DNA of 30,345 bases from Neisseriaceae bacterium (GCA_947441745.1 CANEUJ010000002.1:1-30345), one strand, 5' to 3'. Positions 1-8,744 are shown, numbered from the stretch's first letter. Notes: generated by a model from the sequence alone, not told the origin. A program made the numbers and translations.

Positions 1-278
1 CTATTATATCCACGGGGGCGATTATATCATAACAAAAAATAAAATAAAAATATATTTTACACATGCTCATGGGTTTATATTCGCACTAATGTATGCTTAA
101 ATATATACGCCTAAAAGACCTATCTTATTTATTATTATATCATATTACATTCTGTTTTTTGTTTTTTTATGTTTTTTTATTATAGTATTATGCAACTTGC
201 AAAAATAGTATATATTTCTTTGTTCTAACTTAAGCAAATTCTGGTAAAATAGCGTTATATTAATAAAACGGAAAACTT
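1..278. other. AT-rich region upstream of dnaA (possible origin-proximal DNA)
   Basis: No coding gene is visible in these 278 bases. The stretch is very AT-rich. The 8-mer ATTATATC occurs at 3-10, 21-28 and 134-141. T-tracts at 155-160, 162-168 and 172-178 include an exact tandem copy of GTTTTTTTAT. The only DnaA-box-like match is ATATCCACG at 6-14, which shares seven central bases with TTATCCACA. Chromosome origins commonly lie beside dnaA, so this may be the edge of oriC, but one degenerate box cannot establish it. The main box cluster, if any, would lie left of the window. Confidence 0.4.
242..250 (+). promoter_or_regulatory. Candidate dnaA promoter (extended -10)
   Basis: TGGTAAAAT fits an extended -10 (TG, one base, then a 5/6 match to TATAAT), ending 28 bases before the dnaA ATG. 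A poor -35 (TTGTTC, 220-225) sits 19 bases upstream. This is inferred from motif only. Confidence 0.4.
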
Positions 279-1643
279 ATGCTTGAAACTGATATTATAT
301 GGCAACAATGCTTAATCCTCCTAAAAGAGCAATTTGGCGAGCAAGACTTCAACACATGGTTTAAGCAGCTTCAAGCACGTTATAAAGACAACAAACTGCA
401 GATTATTGCTAATAACCGCCTTGTGCAAGATTTTATTCGCAATAAATACCTTACGCAAATTAGTAATATCCTAAATGAACTAACTGGAGGAGTTGATATT
501 GAGCTTATTGTAGCTAAGACTTCTGAAATTAAATCAAGCACTCCAAAATCTACACAAATCAAACCCAATAACACAGCTAAAAATCATGATAACGACTTAG
601 TCGAAAATCTACAACAAGCAACCAAACTAAATCCTAATTATACTTTTGATACTTTGGTGCGCGGTAACTCCAACCAATTAGCATACGCTATAGGAATGCA
701 TGTAACCCAAAAGCTAGGACATAAAAATCACAACCCTCTTTTTATCTATGGTGGAGTTGGTCTTGGTAAAACACATCTAATGCAAGCTATCGGTAATGAA
801 CAATATAAAAAAAATCCAAAAGCTAAAATTAGATACTTGCATGCTAATGACTATATCCAAGACGTAGTAAAAGCTTCTATGCGTCAAGGATTTGATGAAT
901 TAAAAAAATATTATAATAGCCTAGATCTACTCCTAATGGATGATATTCAGTTTATTGCAGGGGACAAAACCAAAACCCAAGAAGAATTCTTTTATACATT
1001 CAATACCTTAATCGATAAAGGCAAACAAGTTATTATGACTTGTGACACCTACCCTAAAAACATAAACAATCTAAACGAACGTTTAATCTCAAGATTCGCC
1101 TCAGGTCTGACAGTTGAAATCCAGCCACCTGAGCTTGAAATGCGAGTAGCTATCCTAAAACGGAAAGCGGAACAAAACCGCATCAACCTTGATGATGAAG
1201 TTGCATTTTTTATTGCTCAAAACATCAAAGCCAATGTACGAGAGCTGGAAGGTGCACTTAATAAAGTTATTTATCAAGCCCATTTTTCTGAAAAAGGGAT
1301 TAGCCTTTCTATTGCCAAAGAAGCACTTATGGATGTTTTTGCACTTGACAGCAGGACTATCTCGATTGATGATATCCAAAAAATAATTTGTGATTTTTAT
1401 AAACTAAAAATCTCAGACTTGCTATCAGCTAAACGGACTCAAGTAATTGCTCGTCCACGCCAAATGGCAATGTCGTTATCTAAAGAGCTAACCCAGCATA
1501 GCTTACCAGCTATTGGCAATGCTTTTGGGGGACGAGACCATACTACAGTGATACATGCCCAAAAAACTATTCATAATTTGCGTAAAACTGATGAAAAAAT
1601 AGAACGCGAATACAACTTACTAATTCAAATGCTCAATACATAA
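279..1643 (+). CDS. dnaA: Chromosomal replication initiator protein DnaA
   Basis: DnaA is the AAA+ initiator that binds DnaA boxes at oriC, melts the adjacent AT-rich DNA and helps load DnaB. At 454 residues it has normal family length. Domain I is residues 1 to about 80, and a low-complexity linker runs to about 118. Domain III carries Walker A GGVGLGKTHL (158-167) and Walker B LLLMDD (217-222). The C-terminal helix-turn-helix has the DnaA signature GRDHTTVIH near 418-426. The ATG at 279 is the natural start because domain I begins directly with a typical N-terminus. The upstream ACGGAAA is a weak ribosome site. dnaN follows after 26 bases, so the two are probably co-transcribed. No anomaly is seen. 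Confidence 0.98.
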   Translation: MLETDIIWQQCLILLKEQFGEQDFNTWFKQLQARYKDNKLQIIANNRLVQDFIRNKYLTQISNILNELTGGVDIELIVAKTSEIKSSTPKSTQIKPNNTAKNHDNDLVENLQQATKLNPNYTFDTLVRGNSNQLAYAIGMHVTQKLGHKNHNPLFIYGGVGLGKTHLMQAIGNEQYKKNPKAKIRYLHANDYIQDVVKASMRQGFDELKKYYNSLDLLLMDDIQFIAGDKTKTQEEFFYTFNTLIDKGKQVIMTCDTYPKNINNLNERLISRFASGLTVEIQPPELEMRVAILKRKAEQNRINLDDEVAFFIAQNIKANVRELEGALNKVIYQAHFSEKGISLSIAKEALMDVFALDSRTISIDDIQKIICDFYKLKISDLLSAKRTQVIARPRQMAMSLSKELTQHSLPAIGNAFGGRDHTTVIHAQKTIHNLRKTDEKIEREYNLLIQMLNT

Positions 1644-1669
1644 TACTTATTCATAAAGGTAGATCAAAT

Positions 1670-2773
1670 ATGTTACTTACTATTAGTCGTGATACATTAT
1701 TAAAGCCATTGTTACTTGTATCTGGTTTTGTAGAAAAAAAACAAACTATGCCAATTTTGTCAAATGTATACATCAAAAAGACAGGGGATGCAATAACTAT
1801 CGTATCTAATGACATGGAAATTCAAGCAAGTATTAATATCAATGGACCTATGAGTGGTGAAGATTTTATTATTACCCTACCTGCTAAAAAACTCCAAGAT
1901 ATTCTAAAAGTAGTACCTGAAACAGAGCTCGTGTTTACTCGTGAAGATGCTAAGATTGCTGTAACAGCTGGTGCTACCAAATTTACCTTACAAAGCATCC
2001 CTGGGGATCATTACCCATTACTACGTATCACCGATACTGCAATTTGCAAATTTACTATTCCACAGTCAAAATTAAAATCATTACTTGGTCAGGTGCAATA
2101 TGCAATGGCAGATAAAGATAGTCGCGTATTTCTAAACGGAATGTTATTCGAAATTAAAGATAATGCACTTCGCCTAGTTGCAACAGATGCACATCGCCTA
2201 GGCTATGCAACTACTGATCTTGCTGAAACTATAAGTAACTCTAGTAGCATAATACCACGTAAAACCATTATTGAACTATTCAAACTTTTGGATGACTCTA
2301 GTGATGGAATAACTATTACTGTTTATCCTCACCAAGTATCTTTTGAGACTAATGATAAACAATTAATTACCAAGGTAATTGATGGCAAATACCCTGACTA
2401 TGAAAGAGTTATCCCATTAGGAAATGACAAACTTTGTTTGATTAAACGTGAAGACTTCCTAAGATCCATCGAGCGTGTTGCAGTAATTGGCATTGACAAA
2501 TTAAAAACTGTAACTCTTGATATAAACAAAAACACATTAGCTCTTCGCTGTCGTAATGAGGAGCAAGAAGACTCTCATGATCAAATAGAAATTACGTATC
2601 AGCAAGACGAAGATTTGAAAGTAAGCTTCAATATTAATTACGTTAGAGACCTTCTAATCAACTCTCAGGCTGAATATTTACAATGGGCATTTTTTGATGG
2701 TCAACGTAGTGTTTTAGTAACAATACCAAACGACCCTAATTTTAAATCAGTAATTATGCCATTACGTGCTTAA
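1670..2773 (+). CDS. dnaN: DNA polymerase III beta subunit (sliding clamp)
   Basis: DnaN forms the homodimeric ring that tethers DNA polymerase III to its template and serves as a docking platform for other replication and repair proteins. The 367 residues match the family, with three repeated clamp folds of about 120 residues each. Recognisable segments are the N-terminal LLVSGFVEKKQTMPILSNV region, the central ATDAHRLGYA (about residues 167-176) and the C-terminal end VIMPLRA. A Shine-Dalgarno-like AAAGG lies upstream of the ATG. It follows dnaA, as in most bacteria. recF and gyrB, which often come next, are absent; a terminator and the isc operon follow instead. Confidence 0.98.
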   Translation: MLLTISRDTLLKPLLLVSGFVEKKQTMPILSNVYIKKTGDAITIVSNDMEIQASININGPMSGEDFIITLPAKKLQDILKVVPETELVFTREDAKIAVTAGATKFTLQSIPGDHYPLLRITDTAICKFTIPQSKLKSLLGQVQYAMADKDSRVFLNGMLFEIKDNALRLVATDAHRLGYATTDLAETISNSSSIIPRKTIIELFKLLDDSSDGITITVYPHQVSFETNDKQLITKVIDGKYPDYERVIPLGNDKLCLIKREDFLRSIERVAVIGIDKLKTVTLDINKNTLALRCRNEEQEDSHDQIEITYQQDEDLKVSFNINYVRDLLINSQAEYLQWAFFDGQRSVLVTIPNDPNFKSVIMPLRA

Positions 2774-2786
2774 CAAGCTAACCTAA

Positions 2787-2807
2787 CCCCGAGAACTTAA
2801 TTCGGGG
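2787..2807 (+). terminator. Putative terminator after dnaN
   Basis: CCCCGA and TCGGGG form a six-base-pair GC-rich stem (extendable by a G-T pair) around a short AT loop, 14 bases after the dnaN stop. The following bases (TATATT) are only partly T, so efficiency is uncertain. It separates dnaA-dnaN from the isc operon. Confidence 0.65.
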
Positions 2808-2838
2808 TATATTGCATCTATATCCTTCAAAATAAATA

Positions 2839-2872
2839 ATACTTGACAAAATCACTCAACTAATACTAGAAT
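2839..2872 (+). promoter_or_regulatory. iscR promoter with overlapping type 1 IscR operator
   Basis: The promoter is TTGACA (2843-2848), an 18-base spacer and TAGAAT (2867-2872). Over it, 2839-2863 matches the published E. coli type 1 IscR consensus (ATASYYGACTRWWWYAGTCRRSTAT) at 22 of 25 positions by my count. The mismatches are at consensus positions 10, 17 and 25. The operator covers the -35 box and spacer, so bound IscR should block RNA polymerase. This implies the classic feedback: [2Fe-2S]-IscR represses its own operon when clusters are plentiful. Binding itself is inferred. Confidence 0.82.
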
Positions 2873-2906
2873 ATATACTTGGAGATAAAAAATTTCGGGG
2901 TAATTT

Positions 2907-3347
2907 ATGAAATTAACAACAAAAGGGAAGTTTGCAGTAACTGCGATGTTAGATATTGCAATACATAGTGACAGCACCCCTATGACCTTATATGCTATTA
3001 GTGAGCGTCAAGGAATTTCAATATCTTATCTAGAGCAATTATTTGTAAAACTACGGCGCTTTGGGATGGTAAAAAGCTATAAAGGCCCAGGTGGTGGTTA
3101 TATGTTGGCGAAAGAAATGAATAAAATCAGCGTATCTGAGATTATTAAAGCAGTAGATGATGATATGGATGCTAGAACTTGTAATGGGCAAAAAAACTGC
3201 CACTCAAATAATAAATGCCTCACGCATGACTTGTGGAATGGTCTAACTAATCACGTATATAAATATTTAGATAGTATAACCCTTAATGATTTAATACCTA
3301 GTACCAAGACATCCACGCCCCTCACTCAAACATTAACTAGAATATAA
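2907..3347 (+). CDS. iscR: Fe-S cluster regulator IscR (Rrf2 family)
   Basis: IscR is an Rrf2-type winged-helix regulator that senses Fe-S supply by carrying a [2Fe-2S] cluster. The 146-residue product has the DNA-binding domain at residues 1-70, including the wing YKGPGGGY (58-65). Cluster ligands sit at exactly the E. coli positions: Cys92, Cys98, Cys104 and His107. A GGGGTAATTT ribosome site precedes the ATG. It is the first gene of the isc operon and has a type 1 operator over its promoter, so autorepression is likely. The C-terminal tail after about residue 125 is low-complexity and rich in Ser/Thr. Confidence 0.97.
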   Translation: MKLTTKGKFAVTAMLDIAIHSDSTPMTLYAISERQGISISYLEQLFVKLRRFGMVKSYKGPGGGYMLAKEMNKISVSEIIKAVDDDMDARTCNGQKNCHSNNKCLTHDLWNGLTNHVYKYLDSITLNDLIPSTKTSTPLTQTLTRI

Positions 3348-3370
3348 TATTTTAAAGAGATAAAATTACT

Positions 3371-4612
3371 ATGTCACTAAAACTACCAATTTATTTGGAT
3401 AATTCTGCAACTACCAAAATAGATCCGCGGGTATTAGACAAAATGATGCCATTTCTAACTGAAGAATTTGGCAATCCAGCCTCACGATCACACTCTTTTG
3501 GCTGGACAACAGATAAAGCAGTAGAACACGCTAGAGAACAAGTAGCAAGTGCAGTTGGAGCAGATAGTAAAGAAATTATTTGGACTTCAGGTGCGACTGA
3601 ATCAATAAATTTAGCACTCAAAGGAGCTGCTAGTTTTTATCAAGATCGCGGACGTCATTTAATAACTATAAAAACCGAACACAAAGCTACTCTTGATACT
3701 ATGCGTGAACTAGAAAGAACTGGATTTGAAGTTACTTATCTAACCCCTGAAACCAATGGACTAATCGATTTATCAAAACTAGCTTCTGCTATAAGAGTTG
3801 ATACTATACTTATTTCAGTAATGTATGTAAACAATGAGATCGGTGTTATTCAAGATATTGAAGCGATTGGATCACTATGTCGCGAAAAAAATATTATATT
3901 TCATGTTGATGCCGCACAAGCAATTGGTAAAATTGATTTTAGTTTAGAAAAACTACCAGTTGATTTAATGAGTTTTTCAGCACATAAATGCTATGGCCCT
4001 AAAGGTGTTGGAGCTTTGTATGTTCGCCGTCGTCCACGTATTCGCCTACTAGCTCAGATTCATGGTGGCGGTCATGAGCGTGGATTTAGATCTGGAACTC
4101 TACCTACTCACCAAATAGTTGGTATGGGTGAAGCATTTGAAATTGCTAAGACTGACATTAGCAAAGAATTACCAAGAATTAAAAAACTACGTGACAATTT
4201 ACTAACAGGACTGCAATCAATAGAAGAGATCTATGTAAATGGTGACATGAAACATCGAGTTCCTCATAACCTAAACGTAAGTTTCAACTATGTTGAAGGT
4301 GAATCACTAATAATGGCGATTAAAGATATTGCAGTATCTAGTGGCTCTGCCTGTACTTCAGCATCATTAGAGCCATCTTATGTGCTTCGTGCTATCGGCC
4401 GTAATGATGAGCTTGCTCATAGCTCGATTCGCTTTAGCCTTAGTCGCTTTACAACAGAAGAAGAAATAGAGTATACTGTTAGATTACTGAATGACAAAGT
4501 TGCTAAACTACGCGATCTATCACCTCTTTGGGAGATGTTTAAGGATGGTATTGATGTCAGTAGCTATGAATGGCAAGAACACGGAGAACGTGATATAATA
4601 TTACATAATTAG
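3371..4612 (+). CDS. iscS: Cysteine desulfurase IscS
   Basis: IscS is the PLP enzyme that takes sulfur from L-cysteine, forms a persulfide and passes it to IscU and to tRNA thiolation enzymes. At 413 residues it is close to the usual 404. The PLP lysine is Lys206 in SFSAHK, the active-site His104 lies in KTEHKAT, and the persulfide cysteine is Cys328 in SSGSACTSASLEPS. All three have E. coli numbering. The C-terminus ending in WQEHGERDIILHN is the IscU-docking tail. It begins 23 bases after iscR with a weak AAGAGA ribosome site. It is followed by an unusually long 141-base gap before iscU. Confidence 0.98.
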   Translation: MSLKLPIYLDNSATTKIDPRVLDKMMPFLTEEFGNPASRSHSFGWTTDKAVEHAREQVASAVGADSKEIIWTSGATESINLALKGAASFYQDRGRHLITIKTEHKATLDTMRELERTGFEVTYLTPETNGLIDLSKLASAIRVDTILISVMYVNNEIGVIQDIEAIGSLCREKNIIFHVDAAQAIGKIDFSLEKLPVDLMSFSAHKCYGPKGVGALYVRRRPRIRLLAQIHGGGHERGFRSGTLPTHQIVGMGEAFEIAKTDISKELPRIKKLRDNLLTGLQSIEEIYVNGDMKHRVPHNLNVSFNYVEGESLIMAIKDIAVSSGSACTSASLEPSYVLRAIGRNDELAHSSIRFSLSRFTTEEEIEYTVRLLNDKVAKLRDLSPLWEMFKDGIDVSSYEWQEHGERDIILHN

Positions 4613-4753
4613 TTCGCTAATTTTGTCATCTAATTAGTAAAAATCAATTGTCATGCCACACATGAACTGTAAATGCAGTGATGATAATAAAAATACTTTA
4701 GTGAAACAAAGAAAACAAAATAATTTTTATAAATAAATTAGGAGAAATATAAA

Positions 4754-5131
4754 ATGTCATATTCAAATAAAGTTATTGATCATTATGAGCACCCAAGAAA
4801 TGTGGGTGCACTTAACAAAGATGATCCAAGTGTAGGCACTGGAATGGTCGGAGCTCCAGCTTGTGGTGATGTTATGAAATTACAAATAAAGGTAAGCGAT
4901 AGTGGGATTATCGAAGATGCTAAGTTCAAAACTTATGGCTGTGGTTCTGCTATTGCTTCGTCATCGTTAGTTACTGAGTGGCTAAAAGGTAAAAACCTAG
5001 ATGAAGCTCAAATGATTAAAAATAGTCAAATAGCAGAAGAGCTTGAATTACCACCTGTTAAAATCCACTGTTCAGTACTTGCTGAAGATGCAATAAAAGC
5101 AGCGGTTGCTAATTACCGTAGCAAACATTAA
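4754..5131 (+). CDS. iscU: Fe-S cluster scaffold IscU
   Basis: IscU is the scaffold on which [2Fe-2S] clusters are built from IscS-derived sulfur and then handed on with help from HscA/HscB. The 125-residue protein has all expected ligands: Cys37 and Asp39 (PACGD), Cys63 (YGCGSA), His105 and Cys106 (KIHCS). The LPPVK motif (99-103) recognised by the HscA chaperone is present. A strong AGGAGA ribosome site lies upstream. iscA follows 14 bases later. The sequence resembles betaproteobacterial IscU closely. Confidence 0.98.
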   Translation: MSYSNKVIDHYEHPRNVGALNKDDPSVGTGMVGAPACGDVMKLQIKVSDSGIIEDAKFKTYGCGSAIASSSLVTEWLKGKNLDEAQMIKNSQIAEELELPPVKIHCSVLAEDAIKAAVANYRSKH

Positions 5132-5145
5132 TTTTTGGAATTGAA

Positions 5146-5469
5146 ATGGCTATCACCTTAACAACTAATGCAGCTGCAAGAGTAAGTACCTTTATCAAAA
5201 ATCGCGGTAAAGGAATTGGTCTAAGGCTTGGAGTTAAAACCACAGGCTGTTCTGGACTTGCTTATAAACTTGAGTTTGTAGATACTACAAACCCTGATGA
5301 CGAAGTATTTGAGTCTGAAGGGGTGAAGATTATTGTTGATAAGAAAAGTCTCCAATATATAGATGGCACCTGCCTAGACTATACCCGAGAAGGACTCCAA
5401 GAGGGTTTTAAGTTCACAAATCCAAATGTGAAGGATGAATGTGGGTGTGGGGAAAGTTTCACCGTTTAA
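5146..5469 (+). CDS. iscA: A-type Fe-S carrier IscA
   Basis: IscA is an A-type carrier that receives iron or Fe-S clusters and delivers them to target apoproteins, notably [4Fe-4S] enzymes. The 107-residue product has the three conserved cysteines at Cys35 (TTGCSG), Cys99 and Cys101 (ECGCGESF). These are the positions that bind the metal centre in the family. It is placed between iscU and hscB as in the standard operon. The hscB ATG begins six bases after the last base of its stop codon, so translational coupling is likely. Confidence 0.97.
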   Translation: MAITLTTNAAARVSTFIKNRGKGIGLRLGVKTTGCSGLAYKLEFVDTTNPDDEVFESEGVKIIVDKKSLQYIDGTCLDYTREGLQEGFKFTNPNVKDECGCGESFTV

Positions 5470-5474
5470 AACTC

Positions 5475-5987
5475 ATGAATAATATAAAACAAATTCTTAA
5501 AAAAAACTGCTATGACATTTTTGAAATAGAACCACAATTTGCAATAGATACTGCTTTATTAAGCACAAAACTTCATCAACTGCAAAAAGAGTTTCATCCA
5601 GATAACGCTATCAATAATGAGCTATCAACAAATTTAGCATCAGCTCATATTAATAATTGCTATACTACACTTAAAAACCCATTAAATAGAAGCATTGCCC
5701 TACTAGAAGTAAATGGTTACCTTCTTGATTTAGCCAAGGATACTCAACTACCGTTAGAATTTTTGGGTGAACAAATGGAACTTCATGAACTAATTGATGA
5801 AGCTAATGGTAATATATCGGCATTAGAAGAACTAGAACAAACAATAAATGATAAACAAAAACAATTATTAGTTAGTCTATCTGATACATTTATTAATAAA
5901 GATTTTCAGGAAGCACTTAATTTAACTAAACAGCTTGGATTTTATACACGGTTATTAAATTCAATTGCTGATAAAATAAACGAGTAA
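5475..5987 (+). CDS. hscB: Fe-S assembly co-chaperone HscB
   Basis: HscB is the J-domain co-chaperone that brings IscU to HscA and stimulates its ATPase. The J-domain occupies about residues 1-75, with the essential HPD at 41-43, and a C-terminal helical bundle binds IscU. I place the start at 5475, giving 170 residues, because the frame upstream of this ATG overlaps iscA and reads as non-homologous sequence; E. coli HscB has 171 residues. No good ribosome site lies immediately upstream, so coupling to iscA translation is probable. hscA starts three bases after the stop. Confidence 0.95.
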   Translation: MNNIKQILKKNCYDIFEIEPQFAIDTALLSTKLHQLQKEFHPDNAINNELSTNLASAHINNCYTTLKNPLNRSIALLEVNGYLLDLAKDTQLPLEFLGEQMELHELIDEANGNISALEELEQTINDKQKQLLVSLSDTFINKDFQEALNLTKQLGFYTRLLNSIADKINE

Positions 5988-5990
5988 ACT

Positions 5991-7805
5991 ATGGCATTAT
6001 TACAAATTTCAGAACCTGATCAAATCTCAGAACCACACCATCGAAATATTGCTATTGGTATTGATTTAGGAACTACAAATTCACTTGTTGCAACAGTTAA
6101 AAGTGGTATAGCTACAGTACTTAAAGATTATAATCAGAATGAATTAACCCCATCCGTTGTTCATTATGCTTCAAACAAAATTACTGTTGGCCATGAAGCG
6201 TTGCAGTTTAGAACTACAGACCCAAAAAACACTATGATTTCTGCTAAACGCTTTATGGGGCTAGATGTTGACTTGACTAGTAAAAACCCTGTTAAAGTTT
6301 CTTCAGATATCTTATCTCATCTAAAACAAATTGCTATTGATAGCCTTGGTGAGACGCCAATTGGTGCGGTAATTACAGTACCTGCATATTTTGATGATAA
6401 CCAACGTCAAGCAACAAAGCAAGCTGCTGAAATAGCTGGACTTAATGTATTAAGGTTACTAAATGAACCAACTGCCGCAGCAATAGCATATGGACTTGAG
6501 AATACCGAATCTGGAACTTTTTTGGTATATGATCTAGGTGGTGGTACTTTTGATGTATCTATATTATCACTTAATAAAGGTGTATTTGAAGTTTTGGCAG
6601 TAAATGGTGATACTCACCTTGGAGGGGATGATTTTGATAAGCTTATATATGATTTTATTATTAATAAAATAGGTGTTAGCCCTATAAGTGATATAGAAGA
6701 AGCCACTTTAATGATAGCTTCACGAAATATAAAAGAAGCACTTAGTATGGAAGAATCTAGCAAAGTTAATTGCAAACTAAATAACACCCTATATAGCTTG
6801 GAAATTACCCAAAATGATTTTTGGGATCTGTCAAAAAGCCTACTAAATAAAACTCTTATGCTAGTTAAAAAAGCTCTTCGTGATGCAAAACTTACTATTA
6901 ATGATATCAATCAAATAATTTTAGTTGGTGGCTCAACTAGAATGACAAACTTACGCAGATTACTTCATGATTGCTTTCATAAGCCACCACTCACATCACT
7001 CAACCCTGATACAGTAGTTGCACTTGGTGCTGCAATTCAGGCAGATAATCTTGCTGGAAATAGAAATGATGAATTATTATTACTAGATGTAACACCTCTC
7101 TCTCTGGGGCTAGAAACCATGGGTGGACTTGCCCAAAAAATCATCCCTAGAAATTCAACGATACCTGTTACTAGAGCACAGGATTTTACTACTTACAAAG
7201 ATGGTCAAACTGCAATGACTATACATATACTTCAAGGAGAAAGAGAATTAGTCGATGATTGTCGATCTTTAGCTAAGTTTAGCTTAAAAGGTATACCACC
7301 AATGACTGCTGGTGTTGCAAAAATCAGAGTGACCTTCCAAATTGATGCTGATGGTCTTTTATCAGTTAGTGCAGTTGAACAAAATACTGGAGTTATGAGT
7401 AGTATTGAAGTCAAACCAAGTTTTGGTCTTACTCCTGAACAAATAACAAGCATGCTAAATGAGTCTATCAAATACGCTAAAGATGATATTAATACACGAC
7501 TATTTAATGAAGCTAAAATCGATGCTATTAGCTTAGTTGAAGCCATAGAACAAGCCCTGCAAACTGATCATGAACTATTAACTAACAACGAAGAGCAACA
7601 GATATTGCTTTTGATTAGACAAATAAAAACTCAAATTGAGGGAATTAATCCCAAACCTCTTTTAGAGGATAATGCTCAGTCACCCAGGACAATCCTAAAA
7701 CAACTAAGCATACGACTTAATGAAGTAACCAGTGGTTTTGCAAGTAAGCGTATGAATAAGGCAATAAAAGCTGGATTGTCAGGAAAAAAAATTGAAGAAA
7801 TATAA
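5991..7805 (+). CDS. hscA: Fe-S assembly chaperone HscA (Hsp70 family)
   Basis: HscA is the specialised Hsp70 that binds the LPPVK loop of IscU and, using ATP, drives cluster release to acceptor proteins. The 604 residues (E. coli 616) carry Hsp70 signatures GIDLGTTNS (about 22-30), VYDLGGGTFDVS (about 178-189) and the actin-like ILVGGSTRM (about 310). The substrate-binding domain follows from about residue 375. The absence of the long DnaK C-terminal tail and the position beside hscB favour HscA over DnaK. In many proteobacteria fdx and iscX follow; here a bestrophin gene starts 18 bases later. Confidence 0.96.
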   Translation: MALLQISEPDQISEPHHRNIAIGIDLGTTNSLVATVKSGIATVLKDYNQNELTPSVVHYASNKITVGHEALQFRTTDPKNTMISAKRFMGLDVDLTSKNPVKVSSDILSHLKQIAIDSLGETPIGAVITVPAYFDDNQRQATKQAAEIAGLNVLRLLNEPTAAAIAYGLENTESGTFLVYDLGGGTFDVSILSLNKGVFEVLAVNGDTHLGGDDFDKLIYDFIINKIGVSPISDIEEATLMIASRNIKEALSMEESSKVNCKLNNTLYSLEITQNDFWDLSKSLLNKTLMLVKKALRDAKLTINDINQIILVGGSTRMTNLRRLLHDCFHKPPLTSLNPDTVVALGAAIQADNLAGNRNDELLLLDVTPLSLGLETMGGLAQKIIPRNSTIPVTRAQDFTTYKDGQTAMTIHILQGERELVDDCRSLAKFSLKGIPPMTAGVAKIRVTFQIDADGLLSVSAVEQNTGVMSSIEVKPSFGLTPEQITSMLNESIKYAKDDINTRLFNEAKIDAISLVEAIEQALQTDHELLTNNEEQQILLLIRQIKTQIEGINPKPLLEDNAQSPRTILKQLSIRLNEVTSGFASKRMNKAIKAGLSGKKIEEI

Positions 7806-7823
7806 TATTTAATAAGGTCATCC

Positions 7824-8726
7824 ATGGATACTAATTTTTCGAAACCATATATAAACACACTAATTGAATTCTTTTTTAATAAATATAAGGATCCATTATT
7901 TAAAAAATTACGTAAAACAATAATCTTTCTTTCAATTTATTCAGCAATAATAGTATTTGGAGAAACATTTTTCAATACATTTTTTGATAAAATGCAACTA
8001 ACTAATCTAGGACAATTTCATTTGATTTTTAGCTTTGTATTATCGATTCTGGTGGTTTTTAGGGTAAATAGCTCTTATAGTAGATGGTGGGAAGGTCGTA
8101 CATTGTGGGGTAGTCTAGTTAATAATTCACGGAACTTAGCTCTGAAATTTAATAACTATATTGGGTTAAAAAATGATCCTTTATTTAATCAATGCCTTCA
8201 AAACTTCCCGAACTTATTTAAACATCATCTGCGTTGCCATCGCCAAACCTGTGAAAGTATCCTAAATGAACTTGGTTTAAAATTTAAACCAATCGATCAT
8301 TTACCAACGGTAGTAATTAATTACATGTACCAAAGAATTAACTTTTATCGAAATAATAATCAAATATCACTTGAACAATATTTGGTAATTGATACTCATT
8401 TAGCAAATCTCATTGATGTTGTTGGTGGCTGTGAAAAAATATCCAACACTCCAATACCAGTTCCGTTTAAAATTTTTGTAAGTAGAGCTCTACATTTCTA
8501 TATGATAGTATTTCCTTTTGGCTGGGCTGAAACATTTGGTGTTTTAATTATTCCTATTATTATTGTATTTGTATATATATTATCGGGTTTAGAGATTTTA
8601 GCAGAAGATATGGAAGATCCATTTGAGGAGAACCAAACAGGGCATTATAATAATCTTCCACTTGATACAATTTCAATAAACATAAAAAACAATGTTATTG
8701 CAATTTCTGAATTTGAAAATATTTAA
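7824..8726 (+). CDS. Bestrophin-family membrane channel protein
   Basis: This is a predicted inner-membrane protein of the bestrophin (RFP-TM, YneE-like) family, whose members form pentameric ion channels; bacterial homologues characterised so far conduct ions, but the ion cannot be told from sequence. Of 300 residues, hydrophobic helices lie at about 33-52 and 68-88. The signature FRVNSSYSRWWEGRTLWG follows the second helix. Another hydrophobic pair spans about 215-260 and ends in the acidic motif EDMEDPF, equivalent to the ELENPFG/DLPLD region (here NLPLDTI). It sits 18 bases downstream of hscA on the same strand, so it is probably transcribed with the isc operon. A role in iron-sulfur metabolism is not shown. 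Confidence 0.88.
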   Translation: MDTNFSKPYINTLIEFFFNKYKDPLFKKLRKTIIFLSIYSAIIVFGETFFNTFFDKMQLTNLGQFHLIFSFVLSILVVFRVNSSYSRWWEGRTLWGSLVNNSRNLALKFNNYIGLKNDPLFNQCLQNFPNLFKHHLRCHRQTCESILNELGLKFKPIDHLPTVVINYMYQRINFYRNNNQISLEQYLVIDTHLANLIDVVGGCEKISNTPIPVPFKIFVSRALHFYMIVFPFGWAETFGVLIIPIIIVFVYILSGLEILAEDMEDPFEENQTGHYNNLPLDTISINIKNNVIAISEFENI

Positions 8727-8744
8727 TATCGTAAAATAATACTA

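Noticed and set aside
4653..4736. 27-codon frame between iscS and iscU with a CKC motif
   Set aside because: There is no ribosome site, lysine/asparagine codon content is as expected of AT-rich noncoding DNA, and there is no recognisable homology.
5439..5474. Upstream extension of hscB by 12 residues
   Set aside because: It lies within iscA in another frame and does not resemble any HscB N-terminus; the ATG at 5475 gives the family length.
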